Shown piece after piece: positions 1-10,688 of a stretch of 64,000 nucleotides of DNA. The DNA is taken from contig OX637397.1 in assembly GCA_951799425.1 (NCBI GenBank), positions 20,341,064 through 20,405,063 of the forward strand, in the 5' to 3' direction. The stretch's first letter is position 1. Every line of letters starts with the position of its first letter. The position numbers and the translations under genes are program-made. Below the pieces are notes generated by a model. It had not been told where the DNA came from. It did no database searches and saw only the letters and a program-made list of their open reading frames with translations. The DNA comes from Ilex aquifolium (taxonomy: Eukaryota > Streptophyta > Magnoliopsida > Aquifoliales > Aquifoliaceae).

Positions 1-330
1 TACTCATTAGCAAATATACATAGCAATATCTTGTGCAATCATCAATAAAAATAACAAAGCACTTCTTTCCACCTCTAGTTTGAACATATTTCAAATCACA
101 TGTATCACTATGAATTAATTCTATAGGTTCAATACGTTTTTCAATATTATGAAATGATACTCTAGTTAATTTTGATTCAACACATTTTCAATTCATTAAT
201 TTACGCGAAGTATCAAAATTAACATCTCCTAATCTACCATGTCATATATTAAAAAACTCAAGCATATAAGTAAAAGATGTGTTCTTATTATTAAAATCAG
301 ATACAATTGTCATTACATTCATCTTAAACC
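1..330 (-). pseudogene. copia GAG-pre-integrase and integrase N-terminal fragment
   Basis: The minus-strand translation gives HGRLGDVNFDTSRKLMN, the GAG-pre-integrase/zinc region, then CVESKLTR and IELIHSDTCDLKYVQTRGG, then FIDDCTRYCYVYLL. The last two hold the first two catalytic aspartate regions of a copia integrase. Two TGA stops interrupt the frame, at 242-244 (where the family has Trp, as in WHGRLGH) and at 188-190. The frame runs off the left edge, so the rest of pol is not visible. Integrase would insert the reverse-transcribed cDNA into the host genome; this copy cannot do so. Confidence 0.75.
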
Positions 331-385
331 TTAATCAAGTGCCTTGTAGGACATGAAATAAATTTTCAATCACTTTTTGGAGACT

Positions 386-1005
386 CTATTGTCCTCCTCG
401 ATTTTTAATTTCACGATCAAGTCCTCGAGTTTCATTTCTTTGCATTTGTACTTCAAATAATTTTTTCAAGTCCTTCCAATATGGCGATAATTTCTCAATA
501 ATTGCAGTCACTTGGAAAGATTCACTAAGCACCATCCCTTCAGCATGAATCTCATGTAGGATCACCTGAAGATTGTGAACTTGATTTATGATAATCTTGA
601 AATCCACCATTTTGTAGTCAAAAAATTTGCCCACAACGAATTTCTTTATTTCGACATCCTTCGTCTTCTACTTTTTATTCAAGGATTCCCACAGCTTTCT
701 AGCCGTCGTGATTGGACTATACACATTATATAATGTATTATCCAATTTATTGAGAATATAGTTCTTGCACAGAAATCAGAGTGCTTCCATACATCCATCG
801 CAGTAATAACTTTGCGGTCAGTCTCATTCTCACTTAGAATATGAGCGTTGTCATGAAGAAACTTTACAAGATTCAATGTAGTGAGATAGAACAGATTTTC
901 AGACTTCTCCCCATGTAACACATGAGAAGGTATAAAACTAGGCAACACAGGATTTGTAGTAGTATGAACATTATTATCATTTGTAGTCATTTCTGATAAA
1001 CACAA
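386..1005 (-). pseudogene. copia gag fragment (UBN2-type)
   Basis: Two minus-strand open pieces make up the gag. The N-terminal piece (679-1005) begins MTTNDNNVHTTTNPVLPSF. The C-terminal piece (386-634) contains YKMVDFKIIINQVHNLQ and SFQVTAIIEKLSPYWKDLKK, the characteristic copia gag core found before the CCHC knuckle. A frame break separates them, near the CAMDVWKHSDFC region. No zinc knuckle or protease follows. In an active element gag forms the virus-like particle; here it is broken. Confidence 0.75.
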
Positions 1006-1101
1006 ATTGCCAAATATTCAAAATAGGAAAAAAATAACACTTTACAAAATAAGTTACTAAAACAAAGACAATTTATATTACTGTTCAATGTCACTATTTT
1101 G

Positions 1102-1841
1102 CAATGTTATCAGAACCGGATTGGTCATCGAACCGGCTAGGGGACTAGTTCAATGGTTCACTAGTTCAACCGATGGGTCAACTGGTCGTACCGGTCATAT
1201 AATTAAAAAATAAAATAATATATAAAATAATTTAGCTAAAAAATATAAAATATGTCTAAAATGCATACAATTTGTCATAAAATTAATGAAGTTAAGCAAA
1301 CCCATATCACATTGGTCTCTAAATACCTCTACAATATATATTTTATGACAAATTTAGGCGAGGTTTCTTTTACTTAGGCAAGCAAACCCATATCACATTG
1401 GTCTCTAAATACCTCTACAAGATAAATAAATAACTCGCTTGAGTTCGCTGATCGCAGTCGCCTGGTCGCTGATCGTAGTGGCTGATCCCAGTCGAAGATC
1501 GCAGTCGCCTGGTCGCTGTTCGCAATTGGTGGTGCCTTCTACAGTTCGCTGGAGCCTTGGTGGTCAGGTGGTGCCTTCTGTAGTTCTGCGATTTAGGGCA
1601 ATAAAAGATCTAGAAGCTTGAGATTTTAATTTAATTTATTTATGAAATTTAATTTTTAATTTGGCATTAAACTGTCCGATTTTTATAAAACCTGGCGGTT
1701 CACGATTTTTTACAAGAACCGTCCGGTTTTTAGCTAGTTCTCTTCCTTAAGCAGTCCAATTACGGAACCGGACCGGTTAAGATCTCGGTTCACGGTTGAA
1801 CCAGTCCAACCGGCCGGTCCGGTCCAGTTCTAATAACACTA
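1102..1841. mobile_element. hAT-like non-autonomous TIR element
   Basis: The 740-bp segment is flanked by a perfect 8-bp direct repeat CTATTTTG (1094-1101 and 1842-1849). Its ends are inverted repeats: left CAATGTTATCAGAACCGGA, right (reverse complement) TAGTGTTATTAGAACTGGA. An 8-bp target duplication with short TIRs fits the hAT superfamily. The subterminal parts are rich in CCGG/ACCGG motifs in opposite orientations. I see no transposase. The open frame at 1439-1621 lies in a low-complexity GATCGCAGTCG-like repeat and is not a credible gene. Confidence 0.7.
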
Positions 1842-1856
1842 CTATTTTGTGTCATC

Positions 1857-1985
1857 GCTAGAAGTTACTGTTTCAACGTTACTATATGGTGTCACTGTAT
1901 TGTGTCACTGTTTGGTGTCACTGTATTGTGTCATTGTTTGGTATCACTGTATGGTGTAACTGTTTAGTGTAACGGTTGACACTAT
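1857..1985. repeat. Degenerate short tandem repeats in copia leader
   Basis: A run of imperfect units of about 15-16 bp, of the type GGTGTCACTGTATTG and TGTCACTGTTTGG, repeats about eight times. It sits in the presumed leader between gag and LTR of the left copia element. Confidence 0.6.
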
Positions 1986-2297
1986 GTGACATAAGAAAAT
2001 CAGAAACACAACAAGTAATTATACAAATAGAAAATATGTCTTAAGATTTTTGTTTGTGATATTCCAAATATAAGAAAATCACTTATTGAAAATTTTAATT
2101 TATATCATGCAATTAGAATAAATAGTAATGGTGAAAAACGAAACAGTTATAGGTATGAAACAATTATAGATACGAAACAGTTATACTAGTATGTACGAAA
2201 TAGTAGCATGTAAATTTGTAATTAAACAATATATATAAAAACTGACCAAGTTGCAGATCAGGAATTGAGATTGAACTTTCTACAGATAAAAGCTAGT

Positions 2298-3138
2298 ATT
2301 TGACACTATCTCCTTAAGATAGATTTTGCTCCCACACTTGGTGCTTATAGGAATCAAAGCGTCTGTCTTCCAAGATACAATAATCTTCACGCGAATAGAA
2401 ATAGCACTCCAATCTATTCACCCAGCGAACCAGAAATTATATTGTGTATTCTCTAAATGCAAACCGCTAATGATGTATGAGACTGCCTTAATGACTACAA
2501 ATTTATTGGATGCAAATGATTATATGACTGGGTTATTTATAGAGAGAATAGTGACTGATTCGGATAGTCACCATGTTGAACGGATTCAACCCAGAAGACA
2601 TGCAGTCAGAAGACACCATTTTGAATTACTGTTCACTCTTGAACAGATGCAACTAAAATTCGGAACTGGAGGGAACACCAACCTGAACCAGTGCGAATTT
2701 TAAATTCAACGGCTACCAAAATTAAATTTCGATTCAAATATTCACGCCCAATTCGTTAAACGAATTTTCTCCAAAAAAGATAGGGTTTGGTCACACTAAC
2801 ACCCGGTCGGGTCAGGGGTGAACGGGCAGCACACGCCTGTGTGTGTGGTTAAACTGAAGGCATGTAGGCACTCGCTTCGCTCATAAAATTGTGGTATCCC
2901 TTGGGGCTCAATCATATAGAGCAAACTTGACCTATATATGTCCATGTAGAACTTCTACCTCAACTAATATGGGATTGGTGTCAAATCCCACATTACACAA
3001 CCTCTATTTTCACATTTCAAGAGGACAACTTTGGATCATATTTTCTCATTCATTTCTTACTTGATTTGAGCAAGTGCATATACTACGTAATTCTCCTCAC
3101 ATAGTAGAATACAAAACCATGAAAGTTTACTCGAAACA
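2298..3138 (-). repeat. Probable 5' LTR of the left copia element
   Basis: On the minus strand the segment starts TGTTTCGAG and ends AGTGTCA, so it has TG...CA ends. It holds an inverted motif GGGATTGGTGTCAAATCCC of a sort common in plant LTR promoters. It lies upstream of the gag fragment in the expected place. No partner LTR is in the window and I could not find a clear tRNA primer-binding site next to it, so both limits are inferred. Confidence 0.4.
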
Positions 3139-3211
3139 ATGAGCATATCCCAATTTAATTTAAGCTCAAAATGATCAAAAATCAGATTTTAATTACTAAA
3201 ATCTGTTTTAG

Positions 3212-4690
3212 TCCAACAATAGATTATGCAGACCAAAGTCAAGAGGAGGTTTGGGATTCTGGAACTTTGAAGCCTTTAATTTTGCATTCCTTGTTAAACA
3301 GGTCTGGAAACTATTTCAAAACCTTCTTCATTTATGGGTTAGTTGTTAAAGGCGAAATATTACCCTACGACATCGATTATGGAGGCTCAAATAGGTTCAT
3401 ACCCATCTTTCACGTGGCGTAGCATCCTGTTGTCGAGGAAATATGTTATTGAAGGCTTGCGTTGGTAGATTGAAAATGGTAGATTAGCTCATGTAAAGAG
3501 AGAGATGGATTCCGAGACCCACTACTTTCAATGTAATCAGTCCCCTTTCGAAATTAGAAGATGATGTGATGGTTACTTCTAAGATAGATCAGGAGTCTAT
3601 AACTTGAAATATAGATCGATTATATGAAGTGTTCTTGGCCTTTGAAACGGATTAAATTTCTTCTATTCTAATCTGCCTCAATTTGCCAAACGATTGATAG
3701 GATTGGCACTATACGAAGTCAGGGAAGTTCACAGTCAAGAGTGCCTATCACTTGATTATGGAGAGAATAGTTGAAGGTGGGTGTAGTAGTAGTAACGGAC
3801 AGTGGTGTGGATTATTTGCGTGGAATCTAAACATTCCTACCAAAATCAAGTTGTTTGCATGGAGGGCAATCCAGGACATCTTACCAACATAGTGCAACCT
3901 CTCTAGAAGATGAGTTGTTGCGAAAAATTGTTGTTTTTTTTTTTTTTACTTCGAATCAACTACTCATTTTTTTCTCCAATGCCCTTTCACAAAACAAGTG
4001 TTGGAAGATTCCTTAATCCAACTGCATATTCTCTCAGTCGCCTCATTCCAACAGTGGACAGAGGGTGTTTCTAGAAATCTGTGTGCTAAGGAGGTAAGTC
4101 TTGTTTTGATCATTTGTTGGTCTATGAGGTATAATAGAAATAGGGCTCGCCTAGAGCAAACTATCCAATACCCTCGTCAAATTATGGAGTTTTCTACCTC
4201 TTATTTGAACCGGTACATAAAGGCCCAATGTTACTAAACTCAAAGGGATATTCCTTCCTGTGTTGTGTCCTCTGGTTGGTCTACTCCCCCGGTGGGTATT
4301 GTAAAGATCAATTTTGATGGATCTTTTTTTATGACAACCAAATCATTGGGTGGAGGTGTGGTAGCTAGAGATTGGAGGGGAAATTTTCTTGTGGGATTAA
4401 GTAAAATTGTCAAGTGCCCACTAAATGCAGAATATGTGGAGGCCTTGTTTTTTATGCTATGGAGATGGGGGTACAAATGGGATTCGGAAGAATTTTGTTG
4501 GAAGGCGATTCGAAGGCTGTCATAGAGGATATTGGGAGAAAGGATTAGAACTTACCAGCATCTAATATTTTCATTGGGCAAATCCAATGGATGTCTGAGA
4601 ACCTAACTGAGTTTTCCACCTCTTAGATTAAGCATTTTGCTAATATAGTAAATGATGATAGTTTATGCAGTACAGTGTAATGATTCTAGT
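3212..4690 (+). pseudogene. 5'-truncated LINE (L1-type) remnant, RT tail to RNase H
   Basis: The segment aligns by eye with the 3' third of the larger LINE at 24880-31035. It starts in the post-RT region (RGGLGFWNFEAFNFAFLVKQ), passes the zf-RVT region (YTKSGKFTVKSAYHLI at about 3714, WNLNIPTKIKLFAWRAIQ), and ends in a plant LINE RNase H domain (WSTPPVGIVKINFDGS at about 4280). There are many frame breaks and stops, including a TAG where the related copy reads CAG (about 3889). A poly-T run at about 3935 interrupts the zinc-knuckle region. The true 3' end and poly-A tail are missing. Confidence 0.8.
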
Positions 4691-5160
4691 CATTGGAGCC
4701 AGTAAAAGACTAGTGCCCACCCTCACCTTTTTCCCTTAACAGTTTTAAACTATAAATTTCATATTTTTTTTTAATTATTATTAATTATGCCCACCCTATT
4801 TGTACCGAATATTACCTTCATACCTAAATGACTACTAATTTTTGGACAAGTATCTAACACATTCGAATAAGTTTTGTGTTGGGAATTGAAAGCAAAATAG
4901 ATCACCAAGGTACACAAAATCAAATAAAACAGAGACAAAAAATATGCTACACTATCACACAAATTTCACTCAAGGAACACCGCTATACTTCATCAAGAAT
5001 GATCACAATATCAAACAATACAAATGAGATAACTTATCTGAATTTTTCCAATAAAACACCCAAGAAATACAAAGGAATGGGAATGGAGCTTCTGCTCATG
5101 TCGCACACCTGCTAGTTTTTCTTCCCAGCAAAACACAGTTTTTCTTCCCAGAAAAACACA

Positions 5161-5437
5161 GGCCATGTTTGGTTTGCGTCTGCAAAACAGTTTTTTGTTC
5201 TGAAAATTTTAAAAACACCCAAATCCTGTTTGTTTAGCATTTTTGTTCTCAAAATTTTCGGAAAAAATGAGATTTGAGTCAAAGAAATAGAAAACAAGTT
5301 TAACTTGTTTTCGGAGTTTTCTTTGAAAATTTTGAAAACAAGGAGAACAATTTTGGACTTTAATGAGGTCTGCCCTTCGAATCTCCTTAGCAGCAAATTT
5401 TTTCATTCATTTTTTTTTTTACTTCTTCCTCTCTCTC

Positions 5438-5512
<75 letters not shown>

Positions 5513-5704
5513 CTATTATATTATATAATATTATTATATAATATATTAGTATTATATTATATAATATTATTAAAATTCGTATATATATATATATATATAT
5601 ATTTATTTATTTATTTATAAATTCGTATATATAAATTGGTATATATATGTATATATTTATCTACGAATTTATATATACGAATTAATAAATAAATAAATAA
5701 ATAA

Positions 5705-5736
<32 letters not shown>

Positions 5737-6525
5737 ATGTATAAATATATATATAAATTGGTATATATATGTATATATATATCTACGAATTTATATATAA
5801 GAATTTATAAATATATATTATATATGTATATATATATTATATATATGTATAAATAGGTATATATGTACATATATATACATATATATATGTACATATATAT
5901 ACATATATATACCAATTTATATGTATAAATATATATATTATATTATATATATATTATATATGTATTAATATATTATATATATATGTATAAATAGGTATAT
6001 ATATACATATATATGTACATATATATACATATATATGTATAAATGTATAAATATATATATATGTATAAATATATATGTGTGTGTGTGTGTGTGTGTGTAA
6101 TTATATAATATAATATAATATATATATGTGTAAATATATTATATAATATAATAGAATATAATATATATAAATATTATATATTATATAATATATAATATAT
6201 AATAGAATATTATAATATAATATATTATATTATATTATAAGATATATTATATTTTAAAGTTTGGTTTATTGAATTTTTTTTTTTATGAAATTATCAATCT
6301 AAAAATAACTTTCTTATATTTTTTTATTAATGTTTGAATTACTGTTCAAACATATATTTAGGCTGTCCAAACAGGTTTTACTATTTTCTGTTCTGTAAAA
6401 CTGTTTTTGAAATCATCTAACCAAACAAGTTTTTTATCTCAAAAAATATCAAAACCATTTTCTCAAAACTCTTCTCAAAAACTGTTTTCGGATACCTGTT
6501 TTTGAAACGCAAACCAAACAGGCCC
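5161..6525. mobile_element. Nested TIR element (GGCC-TGTTTGG type) with AT-rich core
   Basis: The left end reads GGCCATGTTTGGTTTGCGT; the reverse complement of the right end reads GGGCCTGTTTGGTTTGCG. Short ACA direct repeats abut both ends, and a longer stretch around CAGTTTTTCTTCCCAG occurs on both sides. The intact partner LTR (about 10300-10335) lacks the whole segment, which defines the insertion. A 3-bp duplication and this TIR recall PIF/Harbinger MITEs, but ACA is not the canonical TWA target, so the superfamily is uncertain. No transposase is visible. Confidence 0.65.
5440..6245. repeat. Large AT-dinucleotide microsatellite block
   Basis: About 800 bp of nearly pure A/T, mostly (AT)n with interspersed TATATGTA and GTGTGTGT runs, lying inside the nested TIR element. 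Short open frames here encode only Tyr-Ile repeats and are not genes. Confidence 0.9.
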
Positions 6526-6911
6526 ACAGTTTTTCTTCCCAGAAAAACACAGTTTTTCTCTCTGATTTTCCCAATGTTTTTCTGCATAAAACCACTCTCT
6601 TTTGGCAACAACTATTAGCCCCTTTTTATACCTCTGTTTTCCAGCCGAAAGTCCTTGAATCTGGCCACTCTATGGCCAGCCGCCTCCATGCATGAAACCA
6701 ACTTTTGTCTGTTCAGCTTTCCACGTAGCAGTGCATGAACTCATCTCTCAAAGGCATGAAACAGACTTCGGGACTCTTCTACTGCTTCTTGAAGTGCACA
6801 ACAGACTGGCTTAAATACCATCTAACACCTTAACTTTTCAATATTACATCATAAACTCAAAAGTAAAATACAAAAACTACCCTTTAAAGAATTGGGTTTA
6901 TAAAACTAACA

Positions 6912-6921
6912 TCCCCCTTTA
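6912..6921 (-). other. Polypurine tract of copia element
   Basis: The minus strand reads TAAAGGGGGA directly before the 3' LTR (plus strand TCCCCCTTTA next to ...AACTAACA). This is the expected position and composition of the plus-strand priming site. Confidence 0.8.
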
Positions 6922-6939
6922 ATCCCAATTCCTTGGGTT

Positions 6940-8405
6940 CGCATGCCTAGCATCATTTTCAATCTTTCAAACACATCATGTTTTAATGGCTTCGTAAAAA
7001 TGTCAGCAACTTGATCTTGAGTCTTGCAATGCACCAACTTCACTTCTCCATTCTTCACATACTCTCTCATAAAATGGTAGCGTGTATCAATGTGTTTACT
7101 CCTCTAATGGAACACCGGATTCTTTGCCAACGCCATCGCCAATCTATTATCAACAAGGATCTCTGTGGAAATTTCTTGAGAAAATCCCAAATAATTCAAC
7201 AAGTTCCTCAACCAGATAGCATGACACACTGTTGAATTTGCAGCTACATACTCTGCTTCACACGTAGACAAAGTAACAATTGCTTGCTTCTTGGATGACC
7301 AAGTAAAAGTCGTACCTCCCATGAAAAAACAATAACCTGAGATACTTTTCCTTTCATCTAAGTCTCGTCCCCAATCACTATCCGAATATCCAACAAGTCT
7401 AAATCATTAGTACAAGAATAAAATAACCTATCATTGAGTGTACCTCTAATATAACGTAAAATCCTCTTCGCTGAACTGAGATGAGTTTGATCCGGTGTTT
7501 CTATGTATCTACTAATTAAGCCAACTCCATAAAGAATGTCCGGTCTTGTGCAGGTAAGGTGCCGAAGACTTCCAACTAAAATTTTAAAGTAAGTTGGATC
7601 AACATTTCCACCATTAATGCTCTTCCTCAATTCCAATCCAATTTCTACGGGTGTGTTCACCGGGTTACAAGAATCCATCTTGAACTTCTCGAGTATTTCC
7701 TTTACATAACTACTTTGAGAAATAAAAATTTCATCTTTAATTTCTTTAACCTCAATGCCAAGGAAATGAGACATTAATCCAATATCAGTCATTTTAAACT
7801 CCTTAATCATACTTCTCTTGAATTCATCAAACATCATTGGATCATTGCCGGTGAAGATCAAGTCATCAACATAAAGGCAAACAAGTAGCACACTTCCATT
7901 GCCATCCATCTTCATATATAATGCATGCTCATAAGGACACTTTCGAAAACCATTCTCACGAAAGTATTTGTCAATTATGGCATTCCATGCGCGCGGTGCT
8001 TGCTTTAATCCATAGAGAGCTTTTCTCAACTTGTACATTTTATCTTCATGTCTCTTTTTCACATACCCCAAATGTTGTTCAACATAAATCTCCTCCTCAA
8101 TAAATCCATTCAAAAATGCATATTTCACATCAAGTTGGTAAATCTTCCACTTGTTTTGTGCCGCCAAAGAAATCATCAACCTAATCGTTTCCAAACGAGC
8201 AACGGGAGCATATACCTCGCCATAATCAATTCCGGCCCTTATCTTGTAGCCTTTAGCAACTAACCTCGCCTTGTATCTTTGGACTTCTCCATTTGCATCC
8301 TTCTTGGTTTTATATACCCACTTCACACTAATTGTTTTATGACATTGGGGAAGACTAACTAGTGCCCATGTATTATTCTTTTCAATTGCCTTCATTTCTT
8401 CATCC
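6940..8405 (-). pseudogene. copia reverse transcriptase and RNase H (broken)
   Basis: The RT frame (7358-8405) carries the copia RVT_2 signature: WVYKTKKDANGEVQRYKARLV, LDVKYAFLNG (first catalytic Asp), GLKQAPRAWN, and CLYVDDLIFTG with the YVDD active site. A frame break at about 7350-7380 leads into RNase H (GGTTFTWSSKKQAIVTLSTC, EAEYVAANS, with conserved Asp and Glu). That frame meets a TAG at 7104-7106 before the final KHIDTRYHFMREY stretch. It would copy the genomic RNA into cDNA; the frame break and stop rule this out. The RT piece itself is close to full domain length. Confidence 0.88.
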
Positions 8406-8416
8406 ATTGCTATTCT

Positions 8417-9545
8417 TCATTTCTCTTCTTGAACCGCTTCTTCAAAATATAAAGGATCACAATCCATGAACAAACAAAACAAATTTAAGTTACCTTCAAT
8501 ATTTTTCGTAGATTTATAAATCTTTTGCAAACTTCTCATTTTTCTTGGTCTTTTATTTGAACTAGAGTCCGATGATGATGATGATTCACCTGTAGAAGAT
8601 GAGGGGGATCCATGTGGAGGTGTTTGTGGCTCTCTTTGGACTTCTCTTGGTTCTTCTGACTCTTCTTCTTCAAGTATAAGTTCCACTTCGGTGGCTGAAA
8701 TTTTTTCTTTCCAATCCCACATGTCTTCCTCTTCAAAGATTACATCTCTAGTCATGATCACTTTCTTGGTAATGGGGTTGTATAACTTGTACCCCATTGT
8801 TCTATCACCATACCTAAGAAAAATACTCTTCTTGCCTTTATCATCAAGCTTTGTCCTCCTTGCTTCAGGAATCTTCACATAAGCAATGCATCCAAAAACT
8901 CTAAGATGTGCTCCACTAGGCTTGAATGAACACCAAGCTTCCTCCGGGGTCTTGAAACGAACACTTTTGGTTGGACATCGATTCAACAAGTACACTACAC
9001 ATGCTACGACTTCGGCCCAAAATTCTCTAGGCAATCTCTTTCCTTTCAACATGTTTCTAGTCATATCAAGAATAGTCCTATTTTTTCTTTCTGCAACTCC
9101 ATTCAATTGAGGTGTGTAGCTTGGCGTGAATTGATGCACAATTTCATGCTCCTTGCAATAGTCTTCAAATAAATCGGAACTATATTCACCACCTTGATCG
9201 GATCTCAACCTCTTGATAAAATAGTCACTTTGCTTCTCAATAAGATTCTTGAACTCCTTAAAAACTTCAAACACTTCGGACTTCCTTCTTAAAAAATACA
9301 CTCAAGTCTTCCAGCTATAGTCATCAATAAAAGTAAGAAAGTAGCGATTCTTACCATTTGACATTGGCTTCAAAGGACCACAAACAACGGTGTGCACAAG
9401 CTCACAAGGGTCGTGATGCTCTCCACTTGACTTTTCTTGAGAAGCTTAATCTGTGATGCATGCCAAGAATACACCTTTCACATAACTCATTCAAATGATC
9501 TATGTGGGGTAGACCCTTCACCATTTTCTTGCTTGATAAAAGCTT
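8417..9545 (-). pseudogene. copia integrase (partial, one stop before RT)
   Basis: The main frame (8417-9301) contains LRSDQGGEYSSDLFEDYC (catalytic Asp), the FTPSYTPQLNGVAERKNRT stretch with the catalytic Glu, and the copia C-terminal core RVFGCIAYVKIP. It ends in an acidic and Ser-rich linker. A TGA at 8417-8419 stands where the frame would otherwise continue without a gap into the RT piece, so one nonsense codon separates two in-frame halves. Upstream (about 9302-9545) the GAG-pre-integrase stretch GHLNFGGLKLLSSKKMVKGL and CERCILG can be read, but in shifted frames. Confidence 0.87.
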
Positions 9546-9988
9546 CAAGCCACCAAAATTAAGATGTCCGAAAAATACTCTGAAATTGACTCGGCTCCAT
9601 TCATATTCAACCCTTCAAATCCACTTCGCAATATTTGAAGACAAACCTGAATTGTTTTATCAATGCCTCTATGCATATTCTTCAAAATTTCCCAAGTTTG
9701 CTTTGAGGTGGTGGCAGAAAAAATCTTCTCAAAAGTGTTATCGTCAATACATTGGTAAAGTAGGAATAAAACCTTCTTATCCGTCTTCCTTGATTGCTTA
9801 AGCACCATCTTTTGAGCATCATTAAGTGTTTGTTCTTCCTCCGTAGTCAGCTCGATGTAACATTTTTCAACAATTTTCCAAAGATCTTGTGATTGTAACA
9901 ACACCTTAATTTGAATACTCCAATTCCCATAATTATCTTAACCCAATTTGGAAAATTGGGGTTGAAGCACATTACTCATAGTAGTCAT
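9545..9988 (-). pseudogene. copia gag, truncated at its C-terminus
   Basis: The natural ATG is at 9988 (MTTMSNVLQPQF). A TAA follows soon after, where family members read into NYGNWSIQIKVLLQSQDLW. The rest is open to 9545 and contains DAQKMVLKQSRKTDKKVLFL and KQTWEILKN, the UBN2 gag core. The frame then runs straight into GAG-pre-integrase-like sequence, so the CCHC knuckle and protease (several hundred bp) are deleted. In a live element gag packages the RNA. Confidence 0.82.
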
Positions 9989-10040
9989 AACAAACAAAAT
10001 AGCAAACCCTTGGTTCAACAAAAGAAATCCAAATTTCACA

Positions 10041-10056
10041 ACTTGCTCTGATACCA
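10041..10056 (-). other. tRNA-iMet primer-binding site
   Basis: The minus strand reads TGGTATCAGAGCAAGT, four bases after the CA end of the 5' LTR. This matches the 3' end of initiator-Met tRNA, the usual primer for plant copia elements, and fixes the element's orientation as minus. Confidence 0.92.
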
Positions 10057-10060
10057 ACTT

Positions 10061-10683
10061 TGTTGAGAATTGAAAGCAAAATAGATCACCAAAGGTACAC
10101 AAAATCAAGTAAAATAGAGACAAAAAATCTGCTACACTATCACACAAATTTCACTCAATGAACAACTCTATATTTCATCAAGAATGATCACAATATCAAG
10201 CAATACAAAAGAGATAACTTATCTGAAATTTTCTAGCAAAACACCCAAGAAATACAAAAGAATGGAAATGGAGTTTCTGCTCATGTCGCACACCTGCTGG
10301 TTTTTCTTCCCAGCAAAACACAACTTTTCTCTCTGATTTTCCCTCTGTTTTTTCTGCATAAAACCACTCTGTTTTGGCAGCAACTATTAGCCCCTTTTTA
10401 TACTTCTGTTTTCCAGCCGAAAGTCCTTGAATCTGGCCACTCCATGGCCAGCAGCCTCCATGCATGAAACCAACTTTTGTCTGTTCAACTTTCCACGTAA
10501 TAGTGCATGAACTCATCTCCCAAAGGCATGAAACAAACTTCTAGATTCTTCTATTGCCTCTTCAAGTGCACAAAAGACGTGCTTAAATACCATCTAACAC
10601 CTTAACTTTTCAATATTACATCATAAACCCAAAAGTAAAATACAAAAACTACCTTTTAAAGAATTGGGTTTATAAAACTAACA
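10061..10683 (-). repeat. 5' LTR of copia element (intact, 623 bp)
   Basis: TG...CA ends (TGTTGAGAATTG to AAAACTAACA on the plus strand), with the TTTTG target duplication directly outside. It matches 4877-6911 once the nested insert is removed. Scattered substitutions and small indels separate the two LTRs, so the insertion is not recent. Confidence 0.92.
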
Positions 10684-10688
10684 TTTTG

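Larger units (their letters stand above)
1..3138 (-). mobile_element. Decayed Ty1/copia retrotransposon, 5' part
   Basis: Read on the minus strand, this shows a probable 5' LTR (about 3138 down to 2298), a leader, a gag fragment and the start of the integrase region, running off the left edge. The leader is split by a hAT-like element at 1102-1841. Gag joins almost directly to the integrase region, so the zinc knuckle and protease are missing. Several in-frame stops show it is dead. The copia assignment is firm from the gag and integrase motifs; the LTR limits are approximate. Confidence 0.7.
4877..6911 (-). repeat. 3' LTR of copia element, split by a nested insertion
   Basis: On the plus strand it begins TGTTGGGAATTGAAAGC and ends ATAAAACTAACA, matching the intact LTR at 10061-10683. 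The match is interrupted at 5161-6525 by a TIR element. Without the insert the LTR is about 670 bp, slightly longer than its partner because of an extra copy of the TTTTTCTTCCCAG stretch beside the insertion. Confidence 0.88.
4877..10683 (-). mobile_element. Complete but coding-dead Ty1/copia LTR retrotransposon
   Basis: The element has two LTRs with TG...CA ends, a perfect 5-bp target duplication TTTTG (4872-4876 and 10684-10688), a tRNA-iMet primer-binding site beside the 5' LTR, and a polypurine tract beside the 3' LTR. The internal part (6912-10060, about 3.15 kb) encodes, in minus-strand order, gag, part of integrase, reverse transcriptase and RNase H. The segment for the CCHC knuckle and protease is deleted, and the frame is broken several times. 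The perfect target duplication shows a single clean insertion not rearranged since. Confidence 0.9.

Noticed and set aside
2326-2703. Plus-strand 125-codon frame
   Set aside because: It lies antisense within a probable copia LTR and shows no domain.
5305-5620. Frames ending in Tyr-Ile repeats
   Set aside because: They read through an (AT)n microsatellite and have no protein-like content.
9938-10147. Minus-strand frame MCDSVADFLSLFYLILC, with a similar one at 4771-4962
   Set aside because: Both are read from the same part of the two copia LTRs, so their similarity reflects LTR identity and not a gene.
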